From the IMG/VR virus record IMGVR_UViG_3300025073_000129, positions 1 through 30,767 of that record: DNA of 30,767 nt; one strand, given 5' to 3'. Positions within the stretch are counted from its first letter, which is position 1. The number at the start of each line of letters is the position of its first letter. Positions 1 through 8,000 of this stretch are shown here, in pieces. The DNA comes from a virus. Position numbers and translations under genes: made by a program. The notes under the pieces are model-generated. The model was given only the letters and a program-made list of their open reading frames with translations. It made no database searches and was not told the origin of the DNA.

Positions 1-119
1 ACATAACAGAGATTTCTTCATCTTCTACGAATCCACTTTGACTGGTGGTGGCCGAGTATTGGCTGGTAGAACCACGAGTCAAAGTGGATTCGTAGAAGAT
101 GAAGAAATCTCTGTTATGT
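1..119. repeat. 43-bp perfect inverted repeat at the window edge
   Basis: Bases 1-43 are the exact reverse complement of bases 77-119. After one mismatch (44/76) five more bases pair (45-49 with 71-75), leaving a loop of about 21 bases. The right arm lies in convincing sheath coding sequence. The left arm starts at base 1, so the most economical reading is a fold-back (chimeric) end of the contig rather than real phage sequence. A genuine hairpin cannot be excluded from sequence alone. The inverted repeat itself is certain; its cause is inferred. Confidence 0.95.
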
Positions 120-394
120 TCATCCGAGATACCGTTAAACAGTCTTTAAGAGCTGGAATGCAACCATTTATCGGAACTGTAGAAGACGTTAATACACATG
201 CTATTTTAACTTCTAGAGTAGTAACTATAATGTCCGGACTTATTTCACAGGGATTAGTTACAGACTTTAGAAATATTAAAGTAGAAAGAGATAAGGTTGA
301 TCCTAGACAATGGAATGCTTTCGTTCGATTTTCTCCATCATATCCTATTAACTATGCATTTGTTGATATCGAAGTAGGCGTGACGGCATTTTAA
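2..394 (+). CDS. Tail sheath protein, C-terminal fragment (5' truncated)
   Basis: This is the end of a contractile tail sheath gene, whose product polymerises around the tail tube and shortens to drive injection. The frame is open from base 2 to the TAA at 392-394. A TTG at 38 could serve as a nominal start, but the gene clearly begins upstream of the window. Visible sheath-like features are a VLAGRTT segment, a helical region (FIRDTVKQSLRAGMQPFIG), and the closing beta segment INYAFVDIEVGV, which matches the usual end of sheath C-terminal domains. Whole sheath proteins are typically several hundred residues, so only the last fifth or so is here. Codons read from bases 2-43 lie in the left arm of an inverted repeat and may be artefactual; trust the protein only from about base 44. 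The tail tube gene follows directly, the standard sheath-tube order. Assignment rests on the C-terminal pattern plus context. Confidence 0.78.
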   Translation, partial: HNRDFFIFYESTLTGGGRVLAGRTTSQSGFVEDEEISVMFIRDTVKQSLRAGMQPFIGTVEDVNTHAILTSRVVTIMSGLISQGLVTDFRNIKVERDKVDPRQWNAFVRFSPSYPINYAFVDIEVGVTAF

Positions 395-565
395 TTTAAA
401 CTTTAATAGTGATTAATACTTGATAATTATCTGATATGTAAAAGCATTTTAAAGTTAAATACTAAAAATCTATTTGGTATATCTTATTGTTAATTCCTGT
501 TTCTATTTATATTGAGTTTATATATGAATACCTCATGTTATTAGACAACATGATTGGAGGGTTAA
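395..565. other. Non-coding gap between sheath and tube genes
   Basis: 171 bases, strongly AT-rich, with no plausible reading frame. Apart from the leader hairpin and ribosome binding site at its right end, I see no strong terminator and no convincing promoter. The AT-rich stretch around 487-513 (TTGTTA then TATATT, 15 bases apart) is promoter-like but too weak to call in this base composition. Confidence 0.6.
534..561 (+). promoter_or_regulatory. Leader hairpin plus strong RBS of the tube gene
   Basis: CATGTT (534-539) and AACATG (547-552) form a perfect 6-bp stem with a 7-base loop. It ends three bases before the ribosome binding site GGAGGG (556-561), which lies four bases before the tube ATG at 566. 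A small stem just upstream of an exposed, strong binding site could protect the 5' end of the mRNA or tune initiation, as suits a protein needed in many copies. The stem is seen; the function is inferred, and a 6-bp stem in AT-rich DNA could be chance. Confidence 0.4.
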
Positions 566-1174
566 ATGCCTGCATATCCCAAAACCGGATCTATACTAGA
601 TAGTACCACCCGTACATCACTCTCAACTCAAATAATTATTCTTGTAAATAATGAGCCTGTAGGGGCAATACAGAAATTTTCTGAGAGTCAAAGTCGAAAC
701 AATAAGAGAATTTCTGAAATTGGTACAGATGGCACTATTGAGTTGGTGCCTAATGCACCAACGGATATTTCTTTATCAGTTACTCGAATTGCATTTGATG
801 GTTTAACTGTTACAGAAGCTTTTTCTAGAGGCTTTAGAAATGTACAGGCTCAACGTATTCCTTTTGATATTATAGTGATAGATCAATTTACAGGAACGGG
901 AGATGATGCGGTTATCACTACTTATCATAATTGTTGGTTTAAAAGTATTAGACGAAGTTATCAATCTGATGATTATATTATTTCAGAAGATTGCGATGTT
1001 GATGTAGAATATATATCTACTATCCGCGGAGGCGATGCTATAGCCTTAAGCCAGGGTGCTGGTGGTGGACGTCAATTAGCGGGCACTCAATTTGATAAGG
1101 TTGAAGGTTGGGCGGACTCTGGAGTGAGAAGAGGTGCATTAGATTATCCAGGATTAATTTCAGCTTCTTGGTAA
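566..1174 (+). CDS. Tail tube protein
   Basis: This 202-residue protein is the likely subunit of the rigid inner tube through which DNA passes, stacked as hexamers inside the sheath. Its length is near that of known myovirus tubes (T4 gp19, 163 residues). Family-like features are an N-terminal beta segment with a VGAIQKFSESQSRNNKRISE stretch, then the ELVPNAPTDISLSVTRIAFD strand pair. Similar phrases about a set of axes, rotations and polarity are typical of tubes of this class. The C-terminal third is glycine-rich (GAGGGRQLAG near residue 165), probably a flexible loop. The start is fixed by GGAGGG four bases upstream of ATG. It has its own gap upstream and a strong terminator 15 bases after the stop, so it can be expressed separately from the chaperone genes, matching the high copy number a tube needs. 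Position between sheath and chaperones supports the call. Confidence 0.85.
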   Translation: MPAYPKTGSILDSTTRTSLSTQIIILVNNEPVGAIQKFSESQSRNNKRISEIGTDGTIELVPNAPTDISLSVTRIAFDGLTVTEAFSRGFRNVQAQRIPFDIIVIDQFTGTGDDAVITTYHNCWFKSIRRSYQSDDYIISEDCDVDVEYISTIRGGDAIALSQGAGGGRQLAGTQFDKVEGWADSGVRRGALDYPGLISASW

Positions 1175-1189
1175 GATATAATCTTTGTG

Positions 1190-1219
1190 AAAAATCCCTG
1201 CTTTTTAGCAGGGATTTTT
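1190..1219 (+). terminator. Intrinsic terminator after the tube gene
   Basis: A perfect 12-bp stem, AAAAATCCCTGC (1190-1201) with GCAGGGATTTTT (1208-1219), encloses the 6-base loop TTTTTA. The GC core CCCTGC/GCAGGG is followed by a run of five T, the classic Rho-independent layout, and the flanking A-run makes it potentially bidirectional. It starts 15 bases after the tube stop codon. Confidence 0.93.
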
Positions 1220-1229
1220 GTACTCGCTT

Positions 1230-1256
1230 TTGTTAATAAAGTACGTACAATATAAT
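1230..1256 (+). promoter_or_regulatory. Probable promoter for the chaperone-tape measure unit
   Basis: Directly after the terminator lies TTGTTA (1230-1235) and a consensus TATAAT (1251-1256), 15 bases apart, shorter than the usual 16-18. Using TTTTGT (1228-1233) instead gives 17. The palindrome GTACGTAC (1241-1248) sits between the boxes and could be an operator or chance. The position between a terminator and the first gene of a new unit (ATG at 1285) is the best support. The phage may use its own sigma-like factor, so the boxes are only suggestive. Confidence 0.4.
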
Positions 1257-1284
1257 TGCGTTAATATTATAATTAGGAGATGTT

Positions 1285-1854
1285 ATGCCGAAAGATAATT
1301 CTGTTAGTATGTCACACAATCAAATTGGTTCAGATAGAAATAGACGGCTTAAGTCTTTGCCAGTCAAAGAAAACATAGAAAAAGCTCAACCTATGCTTGC
1401 TGAGGCAAAAGATATTTTTGCAAAATTAGACGGTAAAGTAGCGGAAGCTCAGATTAAAGATTTAGAAGAAAGTGGACCAAGATTGGCAAATTTTCAAGAT
1501 TTAGTTTTCTTAGGAAAAATGGAAAAGACTATTGAAATTGCTGGATGGATTTTCCAAATGCATACATTAACAGCTAAAGAGCAAAGAGATCTTTTATCTC
1601 ATATCATGAGCTTACCAGCAGATAAGCGACTAATATTTGCTAAACCATATACAATCTGGATGTCATTAGATACTATTAATGACACACCAATTGAGGTGGC
1701 GGCCTCTTCTGCGGGTTATGAAGATGATTTTGATTTTATTTGTAGTTGGCAAGATCCCTTGATTGAGAGACTATTTAGCGAATATGAAAAATTATTTAAT
1801 TCATCTAAGTCTGTATTTCAAGCTGATACAGTGGAGAATGATCTAAAAAAATAA
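1285..1854 (+). CDS. Tail assembly chaperone, upstream frame (lambda gpG-like role)
   Basis: This 189-residue protein lies between the tube and the tape measure gene, where contractile and long non-contractile phages encode chaperones that coat the tape measure during assembly. Visible features are a charged, helical N-terminus (residues 1-75), then LVFLGKMEKTIEIAGWIFQM followed by HTLTAKEQRDLL, a beta-then-helix pattern common in the N-terminal domain of such chaperones. The start has AGGAG (1275-1279) five bases before the ATG. The last codons are CTA AAA AAA TAA: a run of seven A in the right phase for -1 slippage, immediately before the stop. Most ribosomes should make this short form, with a minority shifting into the next frame to give a 341-residue fusion (1285-1851 then 1851-2309). 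It is the first gene after the inferred promoter. The role is inferred from position, fold pattern and the frameshift arrangement; no sequence homologue was checked. Confidence 0.72.
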   Translation: MPKDNSVSMSHNQIGSDRNRRLKSLPVKENIEKAQPMLAEAKDIFAKLDGKVAEAQIKDLEESGPRLANFQDLVFLGKMEKTIEIAGWIFQMHTLTAKEQRDLLSHIMSLPADKRLIFAKPYTIWMSLDTINDTPIEVAASSAGYEDDFDFICSWQDPLIERLFSEYEKLFNSSKSVFQADTVENDLKK

Positions 1855-1878
1855 TGAAGGAGCCCGGCCACAGGCTCC
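1845..1878 (+). promoter_or_regulatory. Programmed -1 ribosomal frameshift signal
   Basis: The slippery heptamer A AAA AAA (1845-1851) is in the correct phase relative to the upstream frame (CTA AAA AAA). The zero-frame stop TAA (1852-1854) follows at once. After a 7-base spacer comes a perfect, GC-rich 6-bp stem: GGAGCC (1859-1864) with GGCTCC (1873-1878), loop of 8. These are the three parts of a classic bacterial -1 site. A single -1 slip reads base 1851 twice and continues as an Ile codon, then into the downstream frame. Lambda G/GT and P2 E/E' make their extended chaperones the same way. Not experimentally shown here. Confidence 0.82.
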
Positions 1879-2309
1879 GGTGGAAGCTATGCAAGGCTCT
1901 TGGAAAGTCAGTGGATGATACAGAATTTGCTCAGATATCTCGTGAGCAATGGTTCTGGTATAGTGCTATGATTATTCAAGATGAACAAGAAGATTATGAA
2001 CATCAACGTAATCTTCTTGAATATTTAGCTTCGTTCTGGAATTCATCTGCTGTTAAGAAGATTCAGGATGCCAGATCTTCCTCTGAGGTTCATAATTTCG
2101 CTTCAGATGAAGAATTTGAACAACAGATTTTGGGTGGAGACTATCGAGACAATAAATTCATTAAAGCTATACAGTCTATAAACGATATGAAAGATACTAA
2201 TAGCTCAAGTAAAGGTGATGATGATGATGATGATTCAATGAGGAATCTCATTATGAAAGGTAAGATTAAGCTTCCAACTGATCTTGCCACTTTAATTGAT
2301 GAGGTATAA
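1854..2309 (+). CDS. Tail assembly chaperone extension (lambda T-domain role), read by -1 frameshift
   Basis: This 151-codon frame overlaps the upstream chaperone by one base (TAATG) and lies in its -1 phase. The ATG at 1854 has no usable ribosome binding site: the nearest GGAG (1833-1836) is 17 bases away. Translation is therefore most likely by frameshift, giving an upstream-chaperone fusion of 341 residues; stop-start reinitiation is the alternative. The N-terminal part is basic and helical (RLRWKLCKALG), followed by REQWFWYSAMIIQDEQEDYE, a tryptophan/tyrosine-rich helix of the kind seen in chaperone extension domains that contact the tape measure. The C-terminal third is acidic and probably disordered, with six Asp in a row at residues 122-127. 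The tape measure ATG follows three bases after the stop. The assignment is from context and architecture. Confidence 0.7.
   Translation: MKEPGHRLRWKLCKALGKSVDDTEFAQISREQWFWYSAMIIQDEQEDYEHQRNLLEYLASFWNSSAVKKIQDARSSSEVHNFASDEEFEQQILGGDYRDNKFIKAIQSINDMKDTNSSSKGDDDDDDSMRNLIMKGKIKLPTDLATLIDEV
2217..2234 (+). repeat. (GAT)6 trinucleotide run
   Basis: Six in-frame GAT codons encode six consecutive Asp in the acidic tail of the chaperone extension. A short microsatellite of this kind could vary in length by slippage without breaking the frame. Confidence 0.9.
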
Positions 2310-2311
2310 TA

Positions 2312-4144
2312 ATGCCAATTAGTGATGTCACGAAAGCATTTGATGGTGCTGGCGAATCTGTAGCAACATTACACTCTGGAATAGATGGTCTTAATAAAGC
2401 TGTTTTAGAGGGTGGAAATGCTATGACTGCTTTAGCTAGTAGTATTGGAAGCCTTGGTACTAGCGGGCAGCAATTGACTGGCTCCTTAGCTTCTTTAACG
2501 GATGTTATTCCAGGTCTTAAGTTGGTTGGTGGTGCATTTAATATCATCGGTTCATCAATTTTAGCGGTATCGTCTATTGCTAAAAATTTCATAAAGGTTA
2601 TTGATGAGGCTGCGGGAGTAATGGATGGACTTACAGGAATCAGCAGAGGATTATCTTTGCAATTATTTGAGGTTGCAGCAGGATTTGGCGGTGGATATGA
2701 TGCGGCATATGAATATAAAAATATGTTACTTGGTATGGCAACAGACTTGGCAGATTATGAATTTGGATTCATTAATCTATCTGAATCAAAACAAATGTTT
2801 GAATCTGCTAGACAAGCAAAATTAAGTTTAGAAGACCTTACGACTACTATCATTACCTCAGATACCACAATGGTAGGTTATGCCGCTGGAATATTACAGG
2901 CTAGCTCTATGGGACTAAAATTAGCAGAATATTCTAATCTTCTTGGTGATGCAATTTATGGACAAGGATTAAATACTAAAGAAGCCATGATACAATTATC
3001 TACTTTCAGAAATGTAGCAGGCGATACTGGTGTTTCTTTAGATGATGTAACAAGCACTTTGCAGGGTTTGTCGCGTAGTTTTAGAACAATGGGGGTTGAA
3101 GCGGATTTTGGTGAGCCAATTTTAAGAGGATTTGCAGCATCATTAGATGATATTGGATTAGGCGCAGAAAATGCTAAGGCTTTGACCGAAAATCTTAGTA
3201 AATCTATTGCAAATATCGCTTTTAACCCTGCCTTAGCTTACGTTACTTCTCAATTTGGCAATCTCGGTTATGGTAAAGGAGGCTCAGCATTAAGCGCCTC
3301 TTATGAAATTCAGGCGAAGCTTATTGAGGCAGAAAAAACTGGTGACCAAGCCGCAGTAGGAGCGGAGTTAGCTGGGGCCATGAGAGATGTTCTCACCAAG
3401 TTAGGTGGGGGAAGTATAGTAACGGTTCAGCAAGCTGCCGCAGATGCATCTTTGGCTCCAACAGCATATAAACAACAGCAGATTTTAGAAGGTATGTATG
3501 GTTTAGATTCCCAATCAAGTGCTAGAACATTAGAGATGTTGGCCAATCTTGAAAATGCTACTAAGTCTGGAGACAAAGATTTAGAAGCGCAGTTGGCAAA
3601 GGATTTTGCAGACGGAAAAAATGTTCGAAACAGTACTCGTGGTTTTCAAGAGGCTATATCCTCTAAGGTTTCTGCTTTAGGCGCCCAAGCTATTTTACAG
3701 ACATCTGCTTTACAACAAATTGGTATACATCTTGGACTTAGAGGAATAGATAAAGAGTTCAAAGAAAAAAGTGAAGATATCGCTGGGTTAAATATATTTG
3801 AGGAAATGGTTGGAAAAATTCAGTCTTCTGAGGGAAAGGCTGCACCAACCGCTGAAGCACTTGCTGGTGGAGCAAATATGTCTTATAAAGATCTTGCTAG
3901 TATGGCCGGCAAAGTTGTAGCGGAGGGAGGAGATCCAGCTAAAATGCAGGCACAGCTTTACACAGCAATTACAGGTAAAGAGCCGCCTGCTACCGAAGAT
4001 AAGGGTGGAGTTGGAGAAAATTCAATGATTATTTTGAGTAATACTTTATCTGTTTTAAACAATACTTTAAATAGTTTTGGAACCAATATAAGTGTTAAAT
4101 TAGATAGTTTAACCCAAATGCTTAAGGCACAAAATCCATTTTAA
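2312..4144 (+). CDS. Tape measure protein
   Basis: This 610-residue protein is the probable tail-length ruler, held inside the tube and released at injection. It is mostly helical, rich in Ala, Gly, Ser and Leu, with no cysteine-rich or enzyme-like segment. A hydrophobic helix around residues 65-95 (LKLVGGAFNIIGSSILAVSS) resembles the membrane-active segments of other tape measures. The C-terminus (SMIILSNTLSVLNNTLNSFG) is a regular heptad-like helix. It directly follows the chaperone pair, the strongest positional rule in tail gene clusters. At the roughly 0.15 nm per residue seen in well-studied tails, the length would predict a tail of about 90 nm, though this is only an estimate. GAGG (2301-2304), seven bases upstream, supports the ATG. 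I see no lysozyme or peptidase motif, unlike some phages that place a wall-degrading domain here. Membrane and length roles are inferred. Confidence 0.8.
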   Translation: MPISDVTKAFDGAGESVATLHSGIDGLNKAVLEGGNAMTALASSIGSLGTSGQQLTGSLASLTDVIPGLKLVGGAFNIIGSSILAVSSIAKNFIKVIDEAAGVMDGLTGISRGLSLQLFEVAAGFGGGYDAAYEYKNMLLGMATDLADYEFGFINLSESKQMFESARQAKLSLEDLTTTIITSDTTMVGYAAGILQASSMGLKLAEYSNLLGDAIYGQGLNTKEAMIQLSTFRNVAGDTGVSLDDVTSTLQGLSRSFRTMGVEADFGEPILRGFAASLDDIGLGAENAKALTENLSKSIANIAFNPALAYVTSQFGNLGYGKGGSALSASYEIQAKLIEAEKTGDQAAVGAELAGAMRDVLTKLGGGSIVTVQQAAADASLAPTAYKQQQILEGMYGLDSQSSARTLEMLANLENATKSGDKDLEAQLAKDFADGKNVRNSTRGFQEAISSKVSALGAQAILQTSALQQIGIHLGLRGIDKEFKEKSEDIAGLNIFEEMVGKIQSSEGKAAPTAEALAGGANMSYKDLASMAGKVVAEGGDPAKMQAQLYTAITGKEPPATEDKGGVGENSMIILSNTLSVLNNTLNSFGTNISVKLDSLTQMLKAQNPF

Positions 4145-4154
4145 AGGAGTTTTT

Positions 4155-5054
4155 ATGGCTAGACAAGTTATGTGGTTTTTATTGCCACAAGATCTGGAGG
4201 CTCTAATCTCTAAAACTGGAGAACATAGAGATCATCTTCCAATTTATATCAATCCTCAAAGTTTTGATATTAAAGAAACTAAGCTAATTAATCATACGTT
4301 ATCTAAAGGTGGTTATATTGTCCAGTATTGGGGCGAAGAATTGCCAATCATTACTGTAGGAGGAACTACTGGTTCCGGTGGTATTGAGGCTATAAACATA
4401 TTGCGTGATATTTATCGTCACGAACAGTTAACAATGAACCGAATTTTAATACAGAGAGCTAATGATTTTGCCTCTAACTCTTCTAATACTTTGGAAAATT
4501 CAAATAGCGCTAACTCTACATCTGGAGTAACCGCCACTATAGATGCCTTGTTTAGTGGTGCGGCAACAAGTATTATAGAAGGTACAAGATCTGTGGTCGA
4601 AGAGATAACTCAGGCTTTTTTAGGCATTTCTGATGATACCTCTAAGAAAACTACTTTACTTCCATCATTAGGTGCATTTGCTGTTTCTATTGATATATTT
4701 TTTCAAGGAGTTAAATATAGGGGATTTTTTAAAGATTTTTCAGTACAAGAAAAAGCAGAAAGTCCTGGATTGTTTGACTATAATTTTACATTTATGGTAA
4801 CAAGAAGAACTGGTCGCAGAAATAACTTTATGCCTTGGCATAGAAACCCATTATATTCAGATGGCACTCCAAGATCTGCTTCAGTTCCAACTAATGGCGC
4901 AGCAACTAATGAATTATATATTCCAACCGAAGCAGATTATGGAAATACTCAGGAACAAATGATTGGTGGCCGATTAAAATCTTCTTTTAACCAAACTAAA
5001 GAAGGATTAGCTGATATTAATCAAGTGCCAATAAATAGGCGGAGTAAGTTTTAA
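4155..5054 (+). CDS. Baseplate hub adaptor / tape-measure-end protein
   Basis: This 299-residue protein lies between tape measure and hub, where phages place a ring that joins the tube end to the hub (a LysM-type or distal-tail-like protein). The N-terminal domain (about 28-92) has INPQSFDIKETKLINHTLSK, then YIVQYWGEELPIITVGG, and a GSGGIEAINILRDIYRHEQ helix. This beta sandwich plus helix pattern recurs in tube-fold adaptor proteins. A Ser/Asn-rich linker (about 105-125) leads to a second beta part (about 172-232) with FFQGVKYRGFFKDFSVQEKA and then SPGLFDYNFTFMVTRRTGRR, likely completing the tube-like fold. The C-terminus is polar and probably extended. I do not see an obvious LysM repeat. 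The start has AAAGGAG (4143-4149) overlapping the tape measure stop, and its stop overlaps the hub ATG (TAATG at 5052-5056), so the two are probably coupled in translation. The exact name is uncertain; a baseplate role is well supported by context. Confidence 0.62.
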   Translation: MARQVMWFLLPQDLEALISKTGEHRDHLPIYINPQSFDIKETKLINHTLSKGGYIVQYWGEELPIITVGGTTGSGGIEAINILRDIYRHEQLTMNRILIQRANDFASNSSNTLENSNSANSTSGVTATIDALFSGAATSIIEGTRSVVEEITQAFLGISDDTSKKTTLLPSLGAFAVSIDIFFQGVKYRGFFKDFSVQEKAESPGLFDYNFTFMVTRRTGRRNNFMPWHRNPLYSDGTPRSASVPTNGAATNELYIPTEADYGNTQEQMIGGRLKSSFNQTKEGLADINQVPINRRSKF

Positions 5055-8000
5055 TGTCTTATAATTATATTGTTAAAAAAAGTATTTCCAATATCTTATC
5101 AAATGCTTTATCTGGAAATTATCCATTATTTATTGGTGGAAATACTGAGAGTAATTTATTTGGAGATGGTATTGCTATAAATTTGGGACAAAATAAGTTG
5201 GAATCTCATATTCCGAATACAAGAAATATAGTCACTATATCTCCGGAAGCATCTATTTTAATAAAGAAAAAAGCTTTTTCTACTTTCAAGGCCAATAATG
5301 ATCTTAAGTTTATGGATAAAACAGAAAAAATGCTGTTAAGAGCAACCAAAACATTATTTGCTTATAAGTGTGCTCAAATTAGAACATATGAAGCTTTAAC
5401 TAAATTTGAGGATTTTTTCAAACAGACACATCAAATTAATCTTGGTTTGTTTATAGATTTATTAAATAATGCAAAATTCTTAGAAGCAAATACCTCTCCA
5501 ACAGATCTTAGTGCGCAGAATGGCATAGGGAAAATCACTGGCGCAATTAATAATACACTTTTAGCGTTAGGATTTGATGATGTAGCTTATGATGCATACA
5601 AGGAAGACATCTTAAAAATAGTTAAACGAAATGCATTTGCCTCAGATATAAAACTTACAACCTGGATTGTAGATCCTGAAAGCCTAGAGAACTATAACAC
5701 CGGTCCAGGTACAGGTGTAATTGATTTGTGTATGTTTACCAATTTTAATACGATGTGTACGTTAGAAACATCCCCAAGTCCTGCATCTTTTACTTTAGAA
5801 GACCCATATCGTATCATGTCTGTTTCGGAAGATGACATTGAAGTTGCTATTGATGAAGCGGTTAATGGTACAATAGGATTATTAAATGCTTTGACTTCTG
5901 GAGATCCTAATAGTCCCGCATTAGATGTTTCTAGTATTGTTTCTGCTGGACTTGAAAAATTGGGTTTAGGTTCTTTAGACGGTAGTTTGGATATGGGATA
6001 TATTCGTAATAGACTTAGAGTTTTCTATCTTGGAAAATCTATTGTTAACGCTGGAGATGAGGTTCATTTTTATATTCGGGGAAATAAAACAGTTGAACAT
6101 TTTAATTCCGAAGAATCTAGTTTTGATGAAGATTATTTGCAAATTGACGAAAATGTTTTAGAAGCCGAAAGAATACTATATACTAATCAAAGAATTGATT
6201 TAGAAACTTATAAAAAACTTAGAAAAAATTCTGATAATGCATTATCTATGACTCATGTTTATGGTGGTTTTATTACAGATGTAGAAGAAAGTTTTTCTAA
6301 TGGTAAGTGGATTTTAAATGCTCGTTGTATTGATAATATGGGTTGGTTGCAGTGGGCTAGACTTAACGTAGAGCCTGCCATTGATGATCCTCAGGGTGTA
6401 TTAGAAGATCCCTTGACTCCATATGAAATTAAAACAGATGAGTCTGGTAGAGTTTTATCTGTTAGTGGACCACAATTATTAGATGAAAATAAATATCTAT
6501 TGCAAAGTGGATTATTGAAATATGATTCTGGTATTTTAAATGGACAGGTAGCATCCGAGACAAACCTTTTACAGGGCCAATACAATGATGGCGGCTCTTT
6601 GCATGGCTCTAAGATTATGCAGCATCCAAGTGGATTTGTTTACAGATGGAAAGATGGTGTAATTACTGCTACGGCAAATCTTTCTGTTAATGATCCTCTT
6701 GATGAAGATGTTGTTTCAGCTAGACGCCATCGTCAATTTTATGGTTGGCCCGTCACTTCCTCTGATAGTAGTGCGCTGGGTGTTTTTAATAACTTAGATA
6801 TCGCTAATATTTTAAGTATTTTAGTGGTGGGTCAACCATATAATGTGGAATCTTTTATTGAGCAAGCATATTTGGCAAATGGTTTGACCCAAACTTCTGC
6901 TAGCTCTCTTGACCCTACAAATGCCGTGACATCTATTCTTGAAGTTGCAAGAAAACAGAATAGATTGTTAGGAAACTTTAGACCATATCGAATGATTACA
7001 TTAAGTAGTCAATCATTGGAAGAAGGAACAAGCTCCTTTATAATGCGTGATAAAGCAAATAAAAGCATTGAAGCCTTAAGAGAACGAAAGATAAAATTGG
7101 CCAAAATCTTGAGAGATGTGACTACCAGAGAGGTGGTTACGGGCGGAAGCACCGGGTTACTAGCCAGAACAATTCAGTCAGAAATTGATACTATCAATAC
7201 TAGCATTAATAATTTAGTCAAACCATTCAAAGATATTTCACTAGATTCTGCTGATGCATTAATTGATAATTTTAATCTTTTTGGAAATAATAGAACATTA
7301 TCTTTATCTGGAAATTTTGATGCTGATCATCAAGTTACTAGAGCCCTTACGATGGTTGGAGCGCGAAGACGTATTGAAGATGCTCGACTTAATAGAGATA
7401 TGAACTTATTTATTGTTTCAGATCAATATGATGAAAATACAGATATTAGACCTTTTCTTCTAAAGTTCAGAGACTCTGGATATAAAGTTTTTAAAGGTGT
7501 TTATACTAGCGTTTATGAAAAAGCTGAAGCCGCGGCAGGTTTTATGAATATGGAATTTTTCTGTAATACAGAGGGAAATCTGGAGTTTAGACCTCCACAA
7601 TGGAATAAAACACCTCGTTCTGTTTTAGAAAAATTAATGCAGATAGAAAAGGAAGGAGTAGTTCCAGGATTTTTAAGAGATTTGTTTGATAGAAGAACAA
7701 CCTCTCTTAGGCGTGAAATTCACGGTTTAAATATAAAAATTGCATTAATATCTTTATTGATGGGTAAGTATCCAGATAAAACTTTAATTCCAAATATGAT
7801 TGTCTCTGGACCCAATGCTTTAGCCTTTTTTGGTATATCTGTTGATACAATAGATGGGCAAGCAGAGTTGGGAGTATCTCAGCCTTTTAAGGCCAGTGCC
7901 TCTATTGGAGATATTCAAAATCTAGACGATCAACTACTTGGTAATGGTTTATCTGTTAGTTTCTCTATGGGAGAAGAGGGAGACCTGCTTACTGGAAATA

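Noticed and set aside
487-513. Promoter upstream of the tube gene
   Set aside because: TTGTTA and TATATT are 15 bases apart in a very AT-rich gap with many equally good matches, so I do not call it.
1859-1883. Possible H-type pseudoknot extending the frameshift stem (CCAC 1868-1871 with GTGG 1880-1883)
   Set aside because: The loop that must cross the 6-bp first stem would be one base long, which is sterically implausible. The simple stem-loop is kept.
2625-2825. 66-codon plus-strand frame within the tape measure gene
   Set aside because: It is out of frame inside a well-supported gene and has no binding site or recognisable sequence.
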